From Lepturacanthus savala (taxonomy: Eukaryota > Chordata > Actinopteri > Scombriformes > Trichiuridae), in contig CM060474.1 of the NCBI GenBank assembly GCA_030544235.1, forward strand, positions 6,001,898 through 6,065,897: 64,000 nucleotides of DNA, given 5' to 3'. Below the pieces are notes generated by a model. The model ran no database searches. It saw only the letters and a program-made list of their open reading frames with translations, and was not told the DNA's origin. Of the stretch, positions 24,942-37,340 are shown in pieces (within the stretch, counting starts at the first letter, position 1; each line of letters begins with the position of its first letter). The translations under genes and the position numbers were made by a program.

Positions 24942-25768
24942 TACACTACAGTTTAAAAGTTTTAGAACAGACATGTTTACATTTTTATTGAAATTTAATC
25001 AGTTAAATTCCAATGAATACCTTCTAGATTCATTCGAGCCCTATATATATTTACTGTATATATGACAGCAGATAGTGTATTAATACTGTCCCATGTTTAA
25101 AAAACACTCAATCCACAGAGAAGCACACTGTATTCAGAAACTGTGCCTTAAAACAAGCAGTCATGACTTGTGATGTCACTACTATACAGTCACCACCAAC
25201 ACCCCCACAGCCATTTAAAGAGGAGGAGGAGAGGCTTAGAAAGAAGCTGGAGAAAAGAAGTGGAAAACTATACTGAGATGATCTTTGCTACTTCAAATCT
25301 TGTTAGGGATGTTAAAATTCACAATAAAAACAGGAAAGAGTAGAATATGGCATTTAAATGGTACAAAAATAATCAGTTCACTACCCAACGACCCAAAAAA
25401 GACAGATATCAATGTTCAGGAATCAAGTACTAGTTAACAACTTAGACATCCAGCTTTTCTGCAGTAATGGACTTAAATAAAGTGTGTAAAGTTGATCCAA
25501 CCAAGTTTCTCTGGTTAATTAACCCCCGTCTGTATATCAGCATGGATGAAGCCTGATGTCTGGGTCTTTTCTAGGACTAGAGCTCTAGAGCTAAGCAGAA
25601 CCCCATGATCTAGACCTAGTTAGTCAGGAGTTCATCCTACAGCAACATAATCCACATCAGACCTCTGGGCTGTCACATCATCACCTGTCACATGACACAT
25701 TCAACTAGGACAATTTAGAGAAAAACTCAACAAATCAAGGTGTTCTATAACTTTTGACCAGTGGTGTA
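24942..25768. mobile_element. Tc1-type nonautonomous element
   Basis: The left end TACACTACAGTTTAAAAGTT and the right end (complement of AACTTTTGACCAGTGGTGTA) are inverted repeats of about 28 bp with a few mismatches, opening with TA. Length 827 bp. No transposase frame remains. A palindrome CTAGAGCTCTAG lies near 25578. Confidence 0.75.
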
Positions 25769-25857
25769 TTTCATATCAAGTAATGAAAAAGAAAAAAAAC
25801 AGTGAAATCCCACTACTATCAGAACAGATTTGGCCATAAAGAAAACAGGATCTAAAG

Positions 25858-25970
25858 TGGCCTGTTTCAGACAGAGGGGCTGCATAAAGGGCCAGTAAAA
25901 GATAAATAATGAGGTTTTTAACAGTAAATCATGCAAATATATTCCAGTAGAGCCCCGGAATATTAAACAT
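25858..25970 (+). repeat. unclassified dispersed repeat I, copy 2
   Basis: TGGCCTGTTTCAGACAGAGG through CCAGTAGAGCCCCGGAATAT. About 90 bp downstream of the Tc1-type element end at 25768. Confidence 0.7.
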
Positions 25971-27884
25971 AGACCTGAACAATTGCATGATATGGCTTCC
26001 TTAGCAAAGCAATCTGTAGCTGTGAATCTTTCGCCTTGTTTAACAAGCCATCGTTTCTCCTCTGTGTGTTTTTGTGATGGACAGGAGCAGTTAATCAGTC
26101 TGATCCAGCAGACTAATTACACAGCAGCACTATCAGCTGACAGACCGGCGGTGCCATGGCCGCGGGCGGCGGTGCTGTCATTGATCAGTATGCGTGTATT
26201 GCATGTATCCACCTGTTAGGGCTACAAGCGTGTCGGATGGTTTTAGTGTCAGAGAAGAAACCACCTCACTGTCAGCTGAAGGACACAACACACACACACA
26301 CACACAGTTCACTGATCAGATACACGTGACTTGTATCATTTTTCACTTGAAGAGGAAAGCACACACAGCATGATATAACACACACATACACACCCAGGTT
26401 TACATTTCCATCCCATTAATGTCACTCTATCTGTCTCAGTTTCCCTTCACCTCTAATAAACTTTCACACAACTATAAAAAAAAAACACGCTGAATTCTCA
26501 AAAGTCATAATATATACTGTAAATCCAACCCCGACATAATATCAATATGTTCATGTCACATAAAGCCCCGTTAAAGCCCGGACGAAACAACAGGAACATT
26601 GTGTTGTGTAGGGTGATATCAGGTAAAAATATCAACATTAGACTACAAAGGTAAATGTGCTTGTATACTAATACAGTACGCTATTAGGCTTTTTTTTTAA
26701 AGGGCATTCATTTTTCCAAAACTGATTTAGCAACTTTTAAGACTTTTCAAAACCACCCTGTTCTAATCAAAGGATGACTGGGATGACTGACCATGCAGGA
26801 TGTGTACTGGACATGCATTAGGGACAAATTTGGGAGAGTGGTCAAAAGGTCTGTGGCCAAGGTTAGAAATTGAGGAGCCTCCATTCTATTTTTTTTAAGA
26901 TTGTCTTAAAACAGCTGACTGTCTTAATAATATAAATGTTTTTCCTTATAAAGAGATCCTCTGGAATGTCTGGAGGAGGAGACCTAAGGGCTGTATAAAT
27001 GGAAGAGCTTTGGAGGTGAAGAGAGATCTACAATTTGGCCCCAGAAGACGATCTCCAAGATGCAACATTATGTAGATACTGTTAGATATTGTTCTGTTTG
27101 GAATAAAACAAGAGCAGACGTGTCGGGTAGTGATTTCACTGCACATCAAGAAACAACAGGACCCACTCTACTTCTAAGTCGCAGCCGCCACTTAATTACT
27201 TACCTCTTTTTTCCTTAATGGGGCATAAGGCTGCAATCATCCACTGCCTCTGAACCATATGGGACACATCTATGCCTCCTCTCCTCTTATGCAGTTCCTC
27301 CTTTTGAAATTTTATTTGTCTAAAAGCTGCAGCAGATTTTGCGTAGACAAGGCTCATATCAGCTTTCAGAAGTCAGACAGACAGCAGCACTGATCCTCCA
27401 GGTTGGTGGTTGAGTGTGTGGTCAACAACTTCACCTTTGAAAACACTATGTTAAAGAAACTGCAGAAATACCAACCACAGCCACCACAAACATGATACAA
27501 ATACCATGCTATACAAACCCGACTCTACTGCTCTCATATCCCACAACAGGACACGTTTTCCAATGAAAATTGTACATTTTTGAATCTGTCCCCCTCTTAT
27601 TCTCCACATTCACCTCCCTCCGCCAGAACTCATCTCAGAGCGTAGCAGCCAGCTGACTGAAAAGTGGACGCTTTATTTGAATTGTCGCCTCTTTCAGTGG
27701 CCTGGCTGCTGAATTGAAGATTACTGATACACCTCCAGTCGTGTCCTCCCAGGTGAGAAGAAATCAGGGCGCATTACACTTTCCTATAGCGGAGGGGGGT
27801 CGGTGTGATGTTCCCACTTCAAAGTATCATCCTATACACATTTATCACGTCTCCGAGGACTGAAAGACGCCAGTAAAACCTTCA
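25971..27884. other. intronic; includes a GC-rich island near 26130-26180
   Basis: The stretch around 26000-26230, with GCCATGGCCGCGGGCGGCGG, stands out from the AT-rich intron. It does not belong to any repeat seen here and has no exon-like frame with splice sites. It is a candidate conserved non-coding element only by composition. Confidence 0.35.
26611..26629 (+). mobile_element. GGGTGATATC-family terminus only
   Basis: GGGTGATATCAGGTAAAAA directly after TA, without recognisable interior. A solitary terminal remnant. Confidence 0.55.
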
Positions 27885-28060
27885 CACTCTGGCTTAGCGG
27901 TAAGCACTGCCGCCTCACAGGAAGACAAGTCTCAGTTTAAACCTGATCCAGCAAGTTTGCATGTTGGGTTTGCGGCTGCTTGAATTTCCTCCTTCAGTCT
28001 GACAACATGCAGGTCAGCCGAGGTGGAAACTTTAAATTGCCCCAGGGTGTGAAAGGTTGT
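27885..28060 (+). mobile_element. SINE, diverged head fragment
   Basis: Diverged relative of the SINE at 14945: GGCTTAGCGGTAAGCACTGC, CGCCTCACAG, GCAAGTTTGCATGTTGGGTT, ACAACATGCAGGTCAG and TTTAAATTGCCCC. The B box has decayed and the 3' part is not recognisable. Confidence 0.7.
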
Positions 28061-28576
28061 TTCTTAGCTCTGTGACAGACTCTGTGTACCAGCCTCGCTT
28101 TTTCAGCTTTATCCTCTTTGTGACTCTATGGACATATTCCGAAACCAGAATAAGGTCAAAATCACATCAGGAGGGTGAGGATGGTTGTCCACTGCTCACA
28201 ACAAAATATAACCTCGTAGTCATGAGAAAGATGCAGCTTTGGTTGAGCTTTCATTTAGTTTTGATTCCTGGAATCCTAGGAGTGCTGCAGTGCAAATTAG
28301 AGTAATCACTCCTCTATTCAACCTTTCACATCCAACCATCATCATGTTTACTTGTCCTTCACCTTCTAAAAATGTATATATTGTGCTCGTAGTTCAAAAA
28401 TTCATAGTTTTCTCTTTAATTCTCCACTCCGATTAATTACAAGATTTGATTGATTGAACCCAACTCAACCTCAAAATTCTATATTTTATCTTTCCCCTGA
28501 ATCATTAATACCCTTTATATGGGGCTATGCACTATTAAAAATTCAAGGACAGAATTAAACAGTACCTGCATACCCA

Positions 28577-28690
28577 TCATCCATTTTCTATACCCACTTA
28601 TACATCACTAGGGTCATGGGGGTCTGCTGGAGCCAATCCCAGCATGGGAGGCCAGCCTATCATGGGGCATCGCGGGGGTTTATTTAATTG
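28577..28690 (-). mobile_element. SINE, tail fragment
   Basis: Reverse complement of the 3' part of the SINE: CATCCATTTTCTATACCCAC, then GGGTCATGGGGGTCTGCTGG and AGCCAATCCCAGC. The head is absent. Confidence 0.75.
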
Positions 28691-30180
28691 ACTCAGCTAA
28701 TATAATTCATTTAATCAGCAAAAGTGAGGAGCAGTGGCAGCAAAACAAGCTGCTGCCTGAATCTATCTGCATCTATCTCAGCTAATAAACATGACCAAAG
28801 GTGTTTTCATATCTCTAGTTTGGTTCATTTGGTCCGTGGGCATATGACCTCATGACACCGAGTTTTTCCATAACTAGTTCAATTACCGTTGGGAAATAAT
28901 GTGGATGTGAAAATACCTGTCACATAATGCAGATCACAGCTTACTACAGCAGCTGGTTTAGTCCAACATATGTGTGATTTTTCTCGCCTGCTCCAGAGAT
29001 CCCTACAAAGAAGGTCTTGGTGAGCTTGTTTGGTTGCGTTTAGCGCGTCTGAATGTGATTGTTGCAGCCACATTTTCCCAAATGAACCTCACCAAAGGGG
29101 GAAATGAATTCTAATGCAATTCAAACAAACTAAACCAGACAGGTGTGAAAGCAGCCTGAGAGTCTGCAGCTATGCTAGCTGAGCTAAACTATGTCATGTT
29201 CCCGATGATGTTAAAAAGGTGGTATTTATCATGTTACCACATTCAGTAGCTAAGGGTGATTGAACTGTTATTTTTTTTCATTCAGCTATTTGATTATATA
29301 AACCAAAGTGTTGATTAAGTAAACAATGGATACGAATCTGACCCAATGATGTTGGGGGGACATAAATGGCCTGACCCAATGTCCACACTCACTTTGAGAC
29401 ACGTGCCTGCTAAAGCTGACTTTAAAGCTCCAGATCCTGACAAAATCCCTGTGTGAGTAGCAAACATCTCTGCTACCTGCATACCTCCACCTGGTTGTTG
29501 GCTTGTTATGGATGTGACACAATACATCCTCTAGGGGGCAATTACCGGCATCGCTAATCGCAAAAATGGCATCGATAGAGTAGATGATTTTTTTTTTTTT
29601 TTGTCTCATCTGAAATAGAAAAAATGTGCAAAATATATTTGTGGCAGTAGCAATTTTGTGCCATTTTAAAATGTCCAGTTCCTACTCTCTTCTTTGTTGA
29701 TTTTCCTGAATTGGTAAACTTCTGGTGGTATTGTTCTGTTTCACTCTGGATTCATAGAGGTCACTACAGTTCCTTACATATATTTGGGTTTTGGTGGCAG
29801 AGTTGCACATCAACCACTACATAGGACACCATACATCACCCTATCCACTGCCATCAAGTGGGAAGCCGTTTCTTCGTGCTTTTTTCTCTTCGAAACGAAA
29901 ATAGCCGACGGCCAGTTAGAAAAGGTGCTCCAGAATATCCATCCAATCCTGCTACTCTAGGAGAATCTTGCAGATAAAAAATGCTGCAAAATAAAACAAT
30001 ATTTAAGGAGTCAAGTATGATTAGATACATTTTAGATTGGGAGGAAATTACCTTCATTTGGACATCATGCTTCACTAGCTGTGTTTCAACTACAATTCAT
30101 ACTATTTCTTTGACAGTTGTGCATGAAAATATGTTATCTGCAGTAATTGTAGTTTTTTATATATATATATATCTTTACAT
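28691..30180. other. intronic, nothing recognised
   Basis: No gene. CTCTAGGGGGCAATTACCGG near 29530 looks like a short fish repeat fragment. Minus-strand frames here have no recognisable domains. Confidence 0.45.
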
Positions 30181-30486
30181 TCTGTCCTGTCAGCAAAGAA
30201 TGGCAGGATAGTGGAGCAAATACCATCGGAGTCACGTGAGGATGATGCTAGTGGCAGTAATGATGAATGGCTGCCACAAAAAGAAGGATTAGTTAATGCT
30301 ATCAGTAGTGACAGTGAAGCTGAGGATGCTGAGAGTGATGGAGTCATGCATGAGAGAGCTGAGAATGAACAAGCTGAGGATGCTGAGAACAGGGCAGCTG
30401 AGGAGGAAGGAGCTGAGGATGGAGGAAGGAGCACCTCAAAGAGCATGAGGGAAAAGAGCAGAAAACAAAAGCAGACATATCTGTAA
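30181..30486 (+). pseudogene. acidic open frame, unrecognised (possible transposon remnant)
   Basis: An open frame encodes a very acidic stretch (EDDASGSNDEWLPQKEG, then SDSEAEDAESDG and AEDAENRAAEEEGAEDGG) followed by a basic end (SMREKSRKQKQTYL). It has no ATG at its 5' end. About 110 bp downstream, in another context, LKCAKCKCMHSKKAKENL (about 30591-30645) gives a Cys cluster. An acidic N-terminus with a C-terminal Cys cluster would fit a gutted piggyBac-type transposase gene, but I see no catalytic core. It could also be chance in purine-rich DNA. Confidence 0.25.
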
Positions 30487-30649
30487 AACCAAAGACAACT
30501 AGTTTGAGCAAAACTTCTTGTGGAAAAGTGGAAATTAAATGTTTAAGTAACACTAGCAAATTATTTTTTATGCCCAAAGATCTGATCGATTAAAATGTGC
30601 AAAATGCAAATGTATGCACTCGAAAAAAGCTAAAGAAAATTTGACCTCA

Positions 30650-33600
30650 ACAAAAAAATCTCTACTGCCAGGGAAGTGAGGGATCTGAATAAGAGACTTC
30701 TGAGTCTAAAGCCTACAGGAGAGGAAAATGGAGAATTCCTCAGTTGAGATTACAATATTTGAATCTGTATTGAATTTTATTTTAAGTTTCACAGCATTTT
30801 CTGTCTTTTTATTCATTGGTTTGTTCAATACACACTATAATATTGTATTAATATTTATATAGTATCTCTTCAGATAAAAACAAAAATGCATGCCGTCCAC
30901 TCCAGTGGACATGTTCATATCTTGTTTTTGATGCTATAAGAGCTGTTAAACATAAAAAATGTGACTGATCCTGACTGATCATAATTTATGCACAAGTATA
31001 ACAATACAAGATTATTATGAAACAAAATGAATATTAAGTGCATCAGGGAAGTCCCCATTTCTGCAGACTTTTTCGGATAAGGATTACCCACAGTTCATAG
31101 TGCTGTGATATTACATACAGAAATATCAAGGAAACCCCTGAAGCGTTCGCATTTATTTTGTTTTAGCAGAGTTTCAGTTTCCTCAGAAATTGGAGGTTAA
31201 AACTACATCACACCTGAGTGGAAGGCATTCCAATATATACAATAACAACAAATGTAGCGTAGCGTAGCATAGCATAGCATAGATAGATAGATCAGGTGTC
31301 AGGCAACATTTGTGACTAGGAACTCAGAACTTGTGACTTCCCAGTAAAACAGGGATGCAGCATTGAGCTTTAGAGGGGACACTGGGATCAGGCCAACGTG
31401 TCACAGTCCTGCTGATTCATTCATTCATTTATTCCTGTTCACCAGCTCTCCTGTGGAGCCCAGGTGCCTCCATGCATCACTCACTTGTCCCGACTTCCCT
31501 CATTAGCTCCCGGGTCTATACAGCAGCATGTTCAGTACTAGAGGCATCATGTATTGTCTCTTTTTGGACTGCATTGTGCTGCCGCTCACATTGAATCTTT
31601 GTATTTTGTGAGAACTGTTAAATGCTGCCACAGTTTACCCTGGGTGACTTTCCACCTTTGTCCTGAGTTTATCTTTGAATAAACATTTAACCCTCTGGAG
31701 TCAAACTATCTGTTTTTGATTTTTATCTTTATATTTCACCCTAAAAACTGTTTAATTTGCCTTCCTTGGTGTCCTTTTTTCAGTACAATTTTATATATAT
31801 ATATTCTTTTTTTTTATTTTTGCACACGATATTAACAAATTAGACCTAAAATAACACATAAAACAAAATCAGAGTAGAAAAAAAGTATATTTTCTACTGT
31901 GGAGATGACAGATATGTTTAATGAATGAATATAAATATTAATGGTAAGTGGAACACCCATGTTCAATTTTAGCACAAAACAAACTATTATTATACCACTA
32001 TGGTACTTTACTAGTATTATTAACTGTTTATACTGAAATGCAGGCATTTCTTGGTACAATATTTACAAAACAATGCATTGTCTAACCAGTGAAAAACAAA
32101 TTATTTGAAAAAACCCACAAACTAACACAAACAAATATGATAAGTATCACTAATCTCAAAACTAAATATCACTATCTCCATCAAACTCCACAACTTTTTT
32201 CCCCCAAATGCTGCATTTGGATGTAGGACGTTTGATCGGTTTAATGCGGTCTATTTTTGTGCCAATAGGAGAGGGCTTTTTTGCCCAATACTTTTCATGT
32301 ACTATATCCATCTCTTCCTGCACCAAATGTTGACAGATTGTGATAAAAAATATTCAGAAAAAATATGGTGTAAATAATTTATATGTCTGATAAACATCTC
32401 CTGCCGATCTTTAAGCCTCAACATCAGGTTCCACCACTCTCACTGAGCTGTTACGGGTGTTTGAGTCAAATTTAACGGCAATCCCAGTGACACAGATGTG
32501 AAATATAAACACAAATGGTTGTACCAGTAGAGCTAAAGTTGATTATCAAAGTTGGTCGGATTCAAACGAGAAAAACTGTACTAAACATCATGGAAATTAA
32601 TCCAACACTTGTCAGTAAAAGACAAAAATGTAACTTTACTGGTGGCACATGAGGAAAAGTCTTCAAATATTTTCCTCCTATGACCATCACTGAGAATCGT
32701 GGACACCTGAAAAGCATTTTATATCAATCTATCCAATAATTATTGAGATACTTCAGACTGAACTTTCCATAGAGCTGTGTGCTCCTGCCGTACATCTAAA
32801 TGACATTATCTGTAACTTCAACGACATTTCTTATTTCACATCTGTGCCACAATCATGTAAAACTCACACTTCTCTTCTTCAGGTTTCTCTTTTTTAACAG
32901 ATACCATTTATATTCATGGGCTCATTTTCCAGTGGATTCTACTTCACCGGTTGGAGTTTTAGCTGCTCATAATGACTGCACTTTCTGCAGATATTCCACA
33001 GTGAAATCCCTTTATGAAGGTGAAGGGATTATTCCCCTTGAACTGGTGGAAAGCATCTAATGTGAAGCAGATTAACAACAAGCGGCGGCGGTGGAAAATG
33101 ATCGCAGGAAGTGGAGCAGATCAAAAAAACACAAGGCTCCTCATTGCAATATAATATAATCAAAGACAGTCGGTTTCAAACGCAAAGATTTAGAAAATAA
33201 AGGCAGGTCTCGTCTCTAATAATAGCTTCAAATAAAAAGCCGGCGTCTTCAGCTGAGGGAATAAAAATCGGATCTATGGGTTTGTGCAAATATGAGACTG
33301 GGTTTATAGCTCATATACCTGCTGCCTGATTGAGTATGAAGTTGTCTGGTCAGATAGATGAACATGTCTGAATCTTCCTTTTCACTCTCATCTGGAAGCG
33401 AAATAATAAACCATAAAAAATGCAGAGAACAAAAGACCAGACCAGATGAACACAAAAAACATTCAAGCATTTATTAAGCAGGATAAACCCCTTGAAAGGA
33501 ATCCTCTCATTTTCAAGGGGTTCATAAATGAGCCCAAACAAACAATCAACAAATTACAGACAGAACAACGGAAACAAAGAACAAAAAAACAACAAATATA

Positions 33601-34215
33601 TCATCAAAAAGAAAAAAAAAAGTACAAAATGAGCTCATCTCTATGGCAAAATGACCATGGCAGTGGTAGGATAAGCCGAGCAAGCAATTTGCTATAAATC
33701 ACTGATAAAACATCATCACAAATATGTGCAATTTAAATTCAAAATAAGAAGATAAATCCCATTTAAACCTAGGAAAATAAATCAGTGAAGGAATATGTAT
33801 TATTTACATATTTACCAGGTCAAAATCTAATTAATCATGATCTTGTTGACTGTAGAAGGTAAAAACCTGAACGTTATGAGCTTTTACATGTTTTCACAAT
33901 GGTTCAGATTCAAGATTAATACTAAAGGAAATGCTTCAAATTAATGTTCATGGTTCAAAATGTTGTCTCAGGTAAAGAATTTAATAAATAACCAGGTTGA
34001 TGTAATTCTGAAGAACTTACTTTTAAAAATGTTTAAGAACAAAGTAGATTACAATATTTTAACTATGTATCTACTTATTTATCTGTGTTTTAACTACTTA
34101 TTTACTATGTATAATTTATTCATTTATGTAGTAATGTATCTAATATAATTAGCAATTCTAGTAATTTATCAAATAATTTAATAATTTTAGAAATGTATCT
34201 GATATTCACAGCCTT
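30650..34215. other. intronic, mostly unrecognised
   Basis: TTAACCCTCTGGAGTCAAAC at about 31688 resembles one end of a TTAA-flanked element, but I could not pair it. A less AT-rich block at about 33070-33250 has no coding signal. Confidence 0.4.
31255..31292 (+). repeat. GTAGC / AGAT short tandem repeat
   Basis: Units GTAGC, GTAGC, ATAGC, ATAGC, ATAG and then (ATAG)n. A small mixed tandem array. Confidence 0.8.
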
Positions 34216-34344
34216 GTTTCTCAATTTTGAGGCATTATGGGACATTTTTGAGCCTGACATACATAGATTTGAATTCAGCATCGTTCAAAACCCCATAAAA
34301 GCGTACCATAAAATTAACATGGAATGCCTCTAGAATTCACCTTT
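34216..34344 (+). repeat. unclassified dispersed repeat L, copy 1
   Basis: TTTTGAGGCATTATGGGACA, TTTTTGAGCCTGACATAC and AATTCAGC resemble 42235-42380. Directly upstream of a LINE fossil, which could place it within the same element. Confidence 0.5.
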
Positions 34345-34740
34345 TCTGAGAACTGACCTTCTGTCCCTCAACAGTGGATATAACCACCTCTCTAGATTTG
34401 TTCTTGGTTTCTCCTCCATCACTGGATCATATATAATTTACTCAATTGGCCCACGTCTCAATATAATAAGACATAATCACTGCTTACACTTTATTTTTAA
34501 ATGCAGACAATTCAACTCTCCTGCTTATTTACAACAGGTTTTGATTCCATATTCCTCAATGTATCAATTAAAGCATCATCTTAATATTTATTCTCCATTC
34601 CTTCAGTGAACAAATCAACTGGTAAAAAATCAGATTAAGGATTAAATCTTCATCAGATTGGAATAATCTCACTTTAAATATTGCTTCATTTACTTCTTGT
34701 CAATGAACCAGATCTGATTTTATGATGTATATAATTAACG
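34345..34740 (+). pseudogene. LINE ORF2 C-terminal fossil
   Basis: Plus-strand translation gives broken blocks typical of the region after the RT domain in fish LINE ORF2: LSRFVLGFSSITGSYI, HFIFKCRQFNSPAYLQ, VLIPYSSMYQLKHHL and RIKSSSDWNNLTLNIASF. They are separated by stops and a frameshift. The clade cannot be decided from this piece. There is no RT core or 5' part. Confidence 0.75.
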
Positions 34741-35573
34741 TGGGGTTTGAAATTGAATTCTGGGTCAAGCTATTATACTAAATAATTGAACTGAGTCTAT
34801 GAGTTTTGTCCCATCATTACATTTGTACATCCTTAGATTTAATGTTTAGGTTACATTTAGTCCTGGAGACCATGGAGTGAGGTTTATTTTATTGAGTAAC
34901 ATTCTAAAATCCTCTTCTTCTCCTCCTCTTCACCTATTTTCTCCTCCTCCTCTCTCCTCGTTATCCCTCCACTCGTCCGTGACGTCTCTCGCCGCTTTCT
35001 GTTGCTCCGTCTGTCGCCCTTGGATGATGGATGGGGCGATGGACGCTTGGTTGCCACGGTAATTTGATGGATGGTTTAGCAACTGATACGAGCGCCGAGA
35101 GATCACGGAGACACACACACACACACAAACACACACGGTAACACACTCTCCTCCTGGCATACGCGGGTCCTTGACTTTCAGATCAACGGGCCTCAGACAG
35201 TTGCCGCTGCCTCCGTAACCAACGGCGCCGACCCGTAACCGCGCCGACGTCCGTCATATCATCACTTTATGCCGGCAACACCGTGGTGATGGAGTGGGTC
35301 AACACAAGGATAACAGTCTTTCTGTCAATGTCAACAAGCTAAACAGATGATTTTGGACTTAAGGAGGAGCTGAGCATGAACATAAAGCAGCAGAAGCAGC
35401 AGCCCCCAGACCTCCTGACCCACTTCACACTCTAGTCCATGTCCTGGTACTGAGGCTTCTCCTGGGTACTTCATATTCACAATGTCTGATACTTCCTGTG
35501 ATTCTACCACAGCCTTCATCAAGTTATAATTAAAGGTTCTATATGTAACAATTCAATAAATTAATTTGAAATA
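34741..35573. other. intronic; GC-rich block at 35165-35290
   Basis: GCGCCGACCCGTAACCGCGC and neighbours form a CpG-rich patch after a short CA run (35113-35137). No exon seen. Confidence 0.4.
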
Positions 35574-35630
35574 GGGTGATATTCATTAAAAGGTCCCAGT
35601 CCCTCTAGAAATTAGAGCAAATGACTATAA
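35574..35630 (+). mobile_element. GGGTGATATC-family fragment
   Basis: GGGTGATATT after TA, then the interior block GGTCCCAGTCCCTCTAGAAA seen in the copy at 4131. It is cut off by the piggyBac-type MITE at 35631. Confidence 0.65.
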
Positions 35631-35934
35631 AGGATTGTTGCCATCTGGTAACAATTACTTCATCTTCAGTTTTCTAAAAAGCTGTGATATGAAGTCTTTT
35701 TACAGCTAGGTGTGAAAAGGGGGCTTTTATTTTGAAATACATATAATTTATAAAGTCACATGACCAGGACATGTGGGCATCACTGGCTCCTAACCAAAGG
35801 TCATCTTTTATTCAGAATTTGGTAAAATTGTCACCAAATAAATAATTGAACCCACTATCTGAGGTAAGTAAACTGTAATTATTTATTTGTTAACATATGG
35901 CCACAATATGCAAATAGAATAAAACCATCCTGAT
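35631..35934 (-). mobile_element. piggyBac-type MITE fragment
   Basis: Reverse-orientation fragment with the AAAAAGCTGTGATAT, GGGGGCTTTTATTTTG and CACATGACCAGGA blocks. The right end is lost just before a (TA)n tract. It sits directly against a fragment of the GGGTGATATC family at 35574. Confidence 0.7.
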
Positions 35935-35952
35935 CCTTCAACTTTTTCTTGT

Positions 35953-35954
<2 letters not shown>

Positions 35955-36016
<62 letters not shown>
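35955..36016. repeat. (TA)n microsatellite
   Basis: About 30 TA units, followed by CACTCAGCGGCCACTTTATT, a fragment of a repeat end common in fish. Confidence 0.95.
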
Positions 36017-36019
<3 letters not shown>

Positions 36020-36879
36020 TCAGCGGCCACTTTATTTTATTTACTTTATTTATAATACATCCATGCTTAAACCATATGTGTCAATCACACACACCCCTCC
36101 CCTCTAAAGACTTTACACACTAAAAACAACACCAATGTATTAAGTTAAACTGAGCTTTGCCTGAGTTTGAACAATCTACTGCTGCACCAGTCTCCAGTTA
36201 ATACATGTAAAACATCTGCTGACAGACAGGAAAACGTTTTACAGTAGAATCAACATCACTGTCTATGACTGGAGAGATAAAACATCCAACTACATTTGTA
36301 TTGAAGCTTTTTTTGTTACTTTTCAAACTCCCGCTGGTTGCCTGGAACATTGTGAAGCTTTTCATCGTCTGCAGCTGTGCAGGTTTTGTATTTGATGCCA
36401 TAACATCTCAGTTGTTGTGTTGTTTGGCTGCCAGGCAGCAGTTCGGTTTAACCCAGTCTGTTTTCTGGCTGGAAACAGCCTCATTTATAAAACCCAGCGT
36501 AGGAAGAACCCTAAATCTGAGTGTTATATTTATATATTACATGTAGATCTGCACAGTGACCCACAACAGGCTGGAGACCTGTCTGGGTCAGCTGTGTTCC
36601 AACAACAGATCACCCCATTCTGTCTATAGCTGTGTCAGAAATCACCAGCTGTTCACTATATAATGGAGATACGATTTTTGTTATGTATGTATGTGTAAAG
36701 CAGCAGATAAGCCTCTGGTCACTAACCAAATAATATACCATCATGTATTGTGTTGCACCAGAATTTCCCTTCAGCATCCATGTGAATTGATCTGTCCATC
36801 CACCTTAGAAATACCACGCAGTGTCTGTTTAGGAACTAAATGGAAAACGACAAATAAAAAACACAGTAAATAGAATTAA

Positions 36880-37240
36880 GTTCAATTTGTCCAACTTTAG
36901 GTTCATTAGAATTAATAAAATTCATTGTCAGATATTAAACAAACATGAGCGCCTAAGTTTTGAAAACATTGTCAAATACACTGATGTTATTTTGATTTAT
37001 AAAATATTCCATGGTAAAGCACCTCTTGAATTAAATGTATTTGTGATAAAAAAAACACAAACAGATGAACCAGATCAGCTTCTAGAGGTGACTGTAGTTC
37101 CTTTTAGAAAAAGACCCTTTGGTCACATTTTCTGTTTCTGCTTCTCAAAACTTTAATACCAAAGAATACATGAACTCCAGACTCTGACCTCAGATCTTTG
37201 CTACTGGAAGAACTAACCTGTTTAATCACCTTTTTTTATA
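36880..37240 (+). pseudogene. LINE ORF2 C-terminal fossil
   Basis: Plus-strand translation includes IHCQILNKHERLSFENIV, KYTDVILIYKIFHGKAPLEL and VPFRKRPFGH, the same region of a LINE ORF2 but a different lineage from the fossil at 34345. Stops follow near 37156. A possible 3' tail with TTTTAATAAAG lies near 37340. Confidence 0.65.
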
Positions 37241-37340
37241 ATTCTTTTATTTTCTAATGCTCCAATTGTTTTAAATCATAATGATCTTATTCTCTTTCTA
37301 ATTATGTTCTGATTCTCATGTTGGTGAGAATCAGTTTTAA

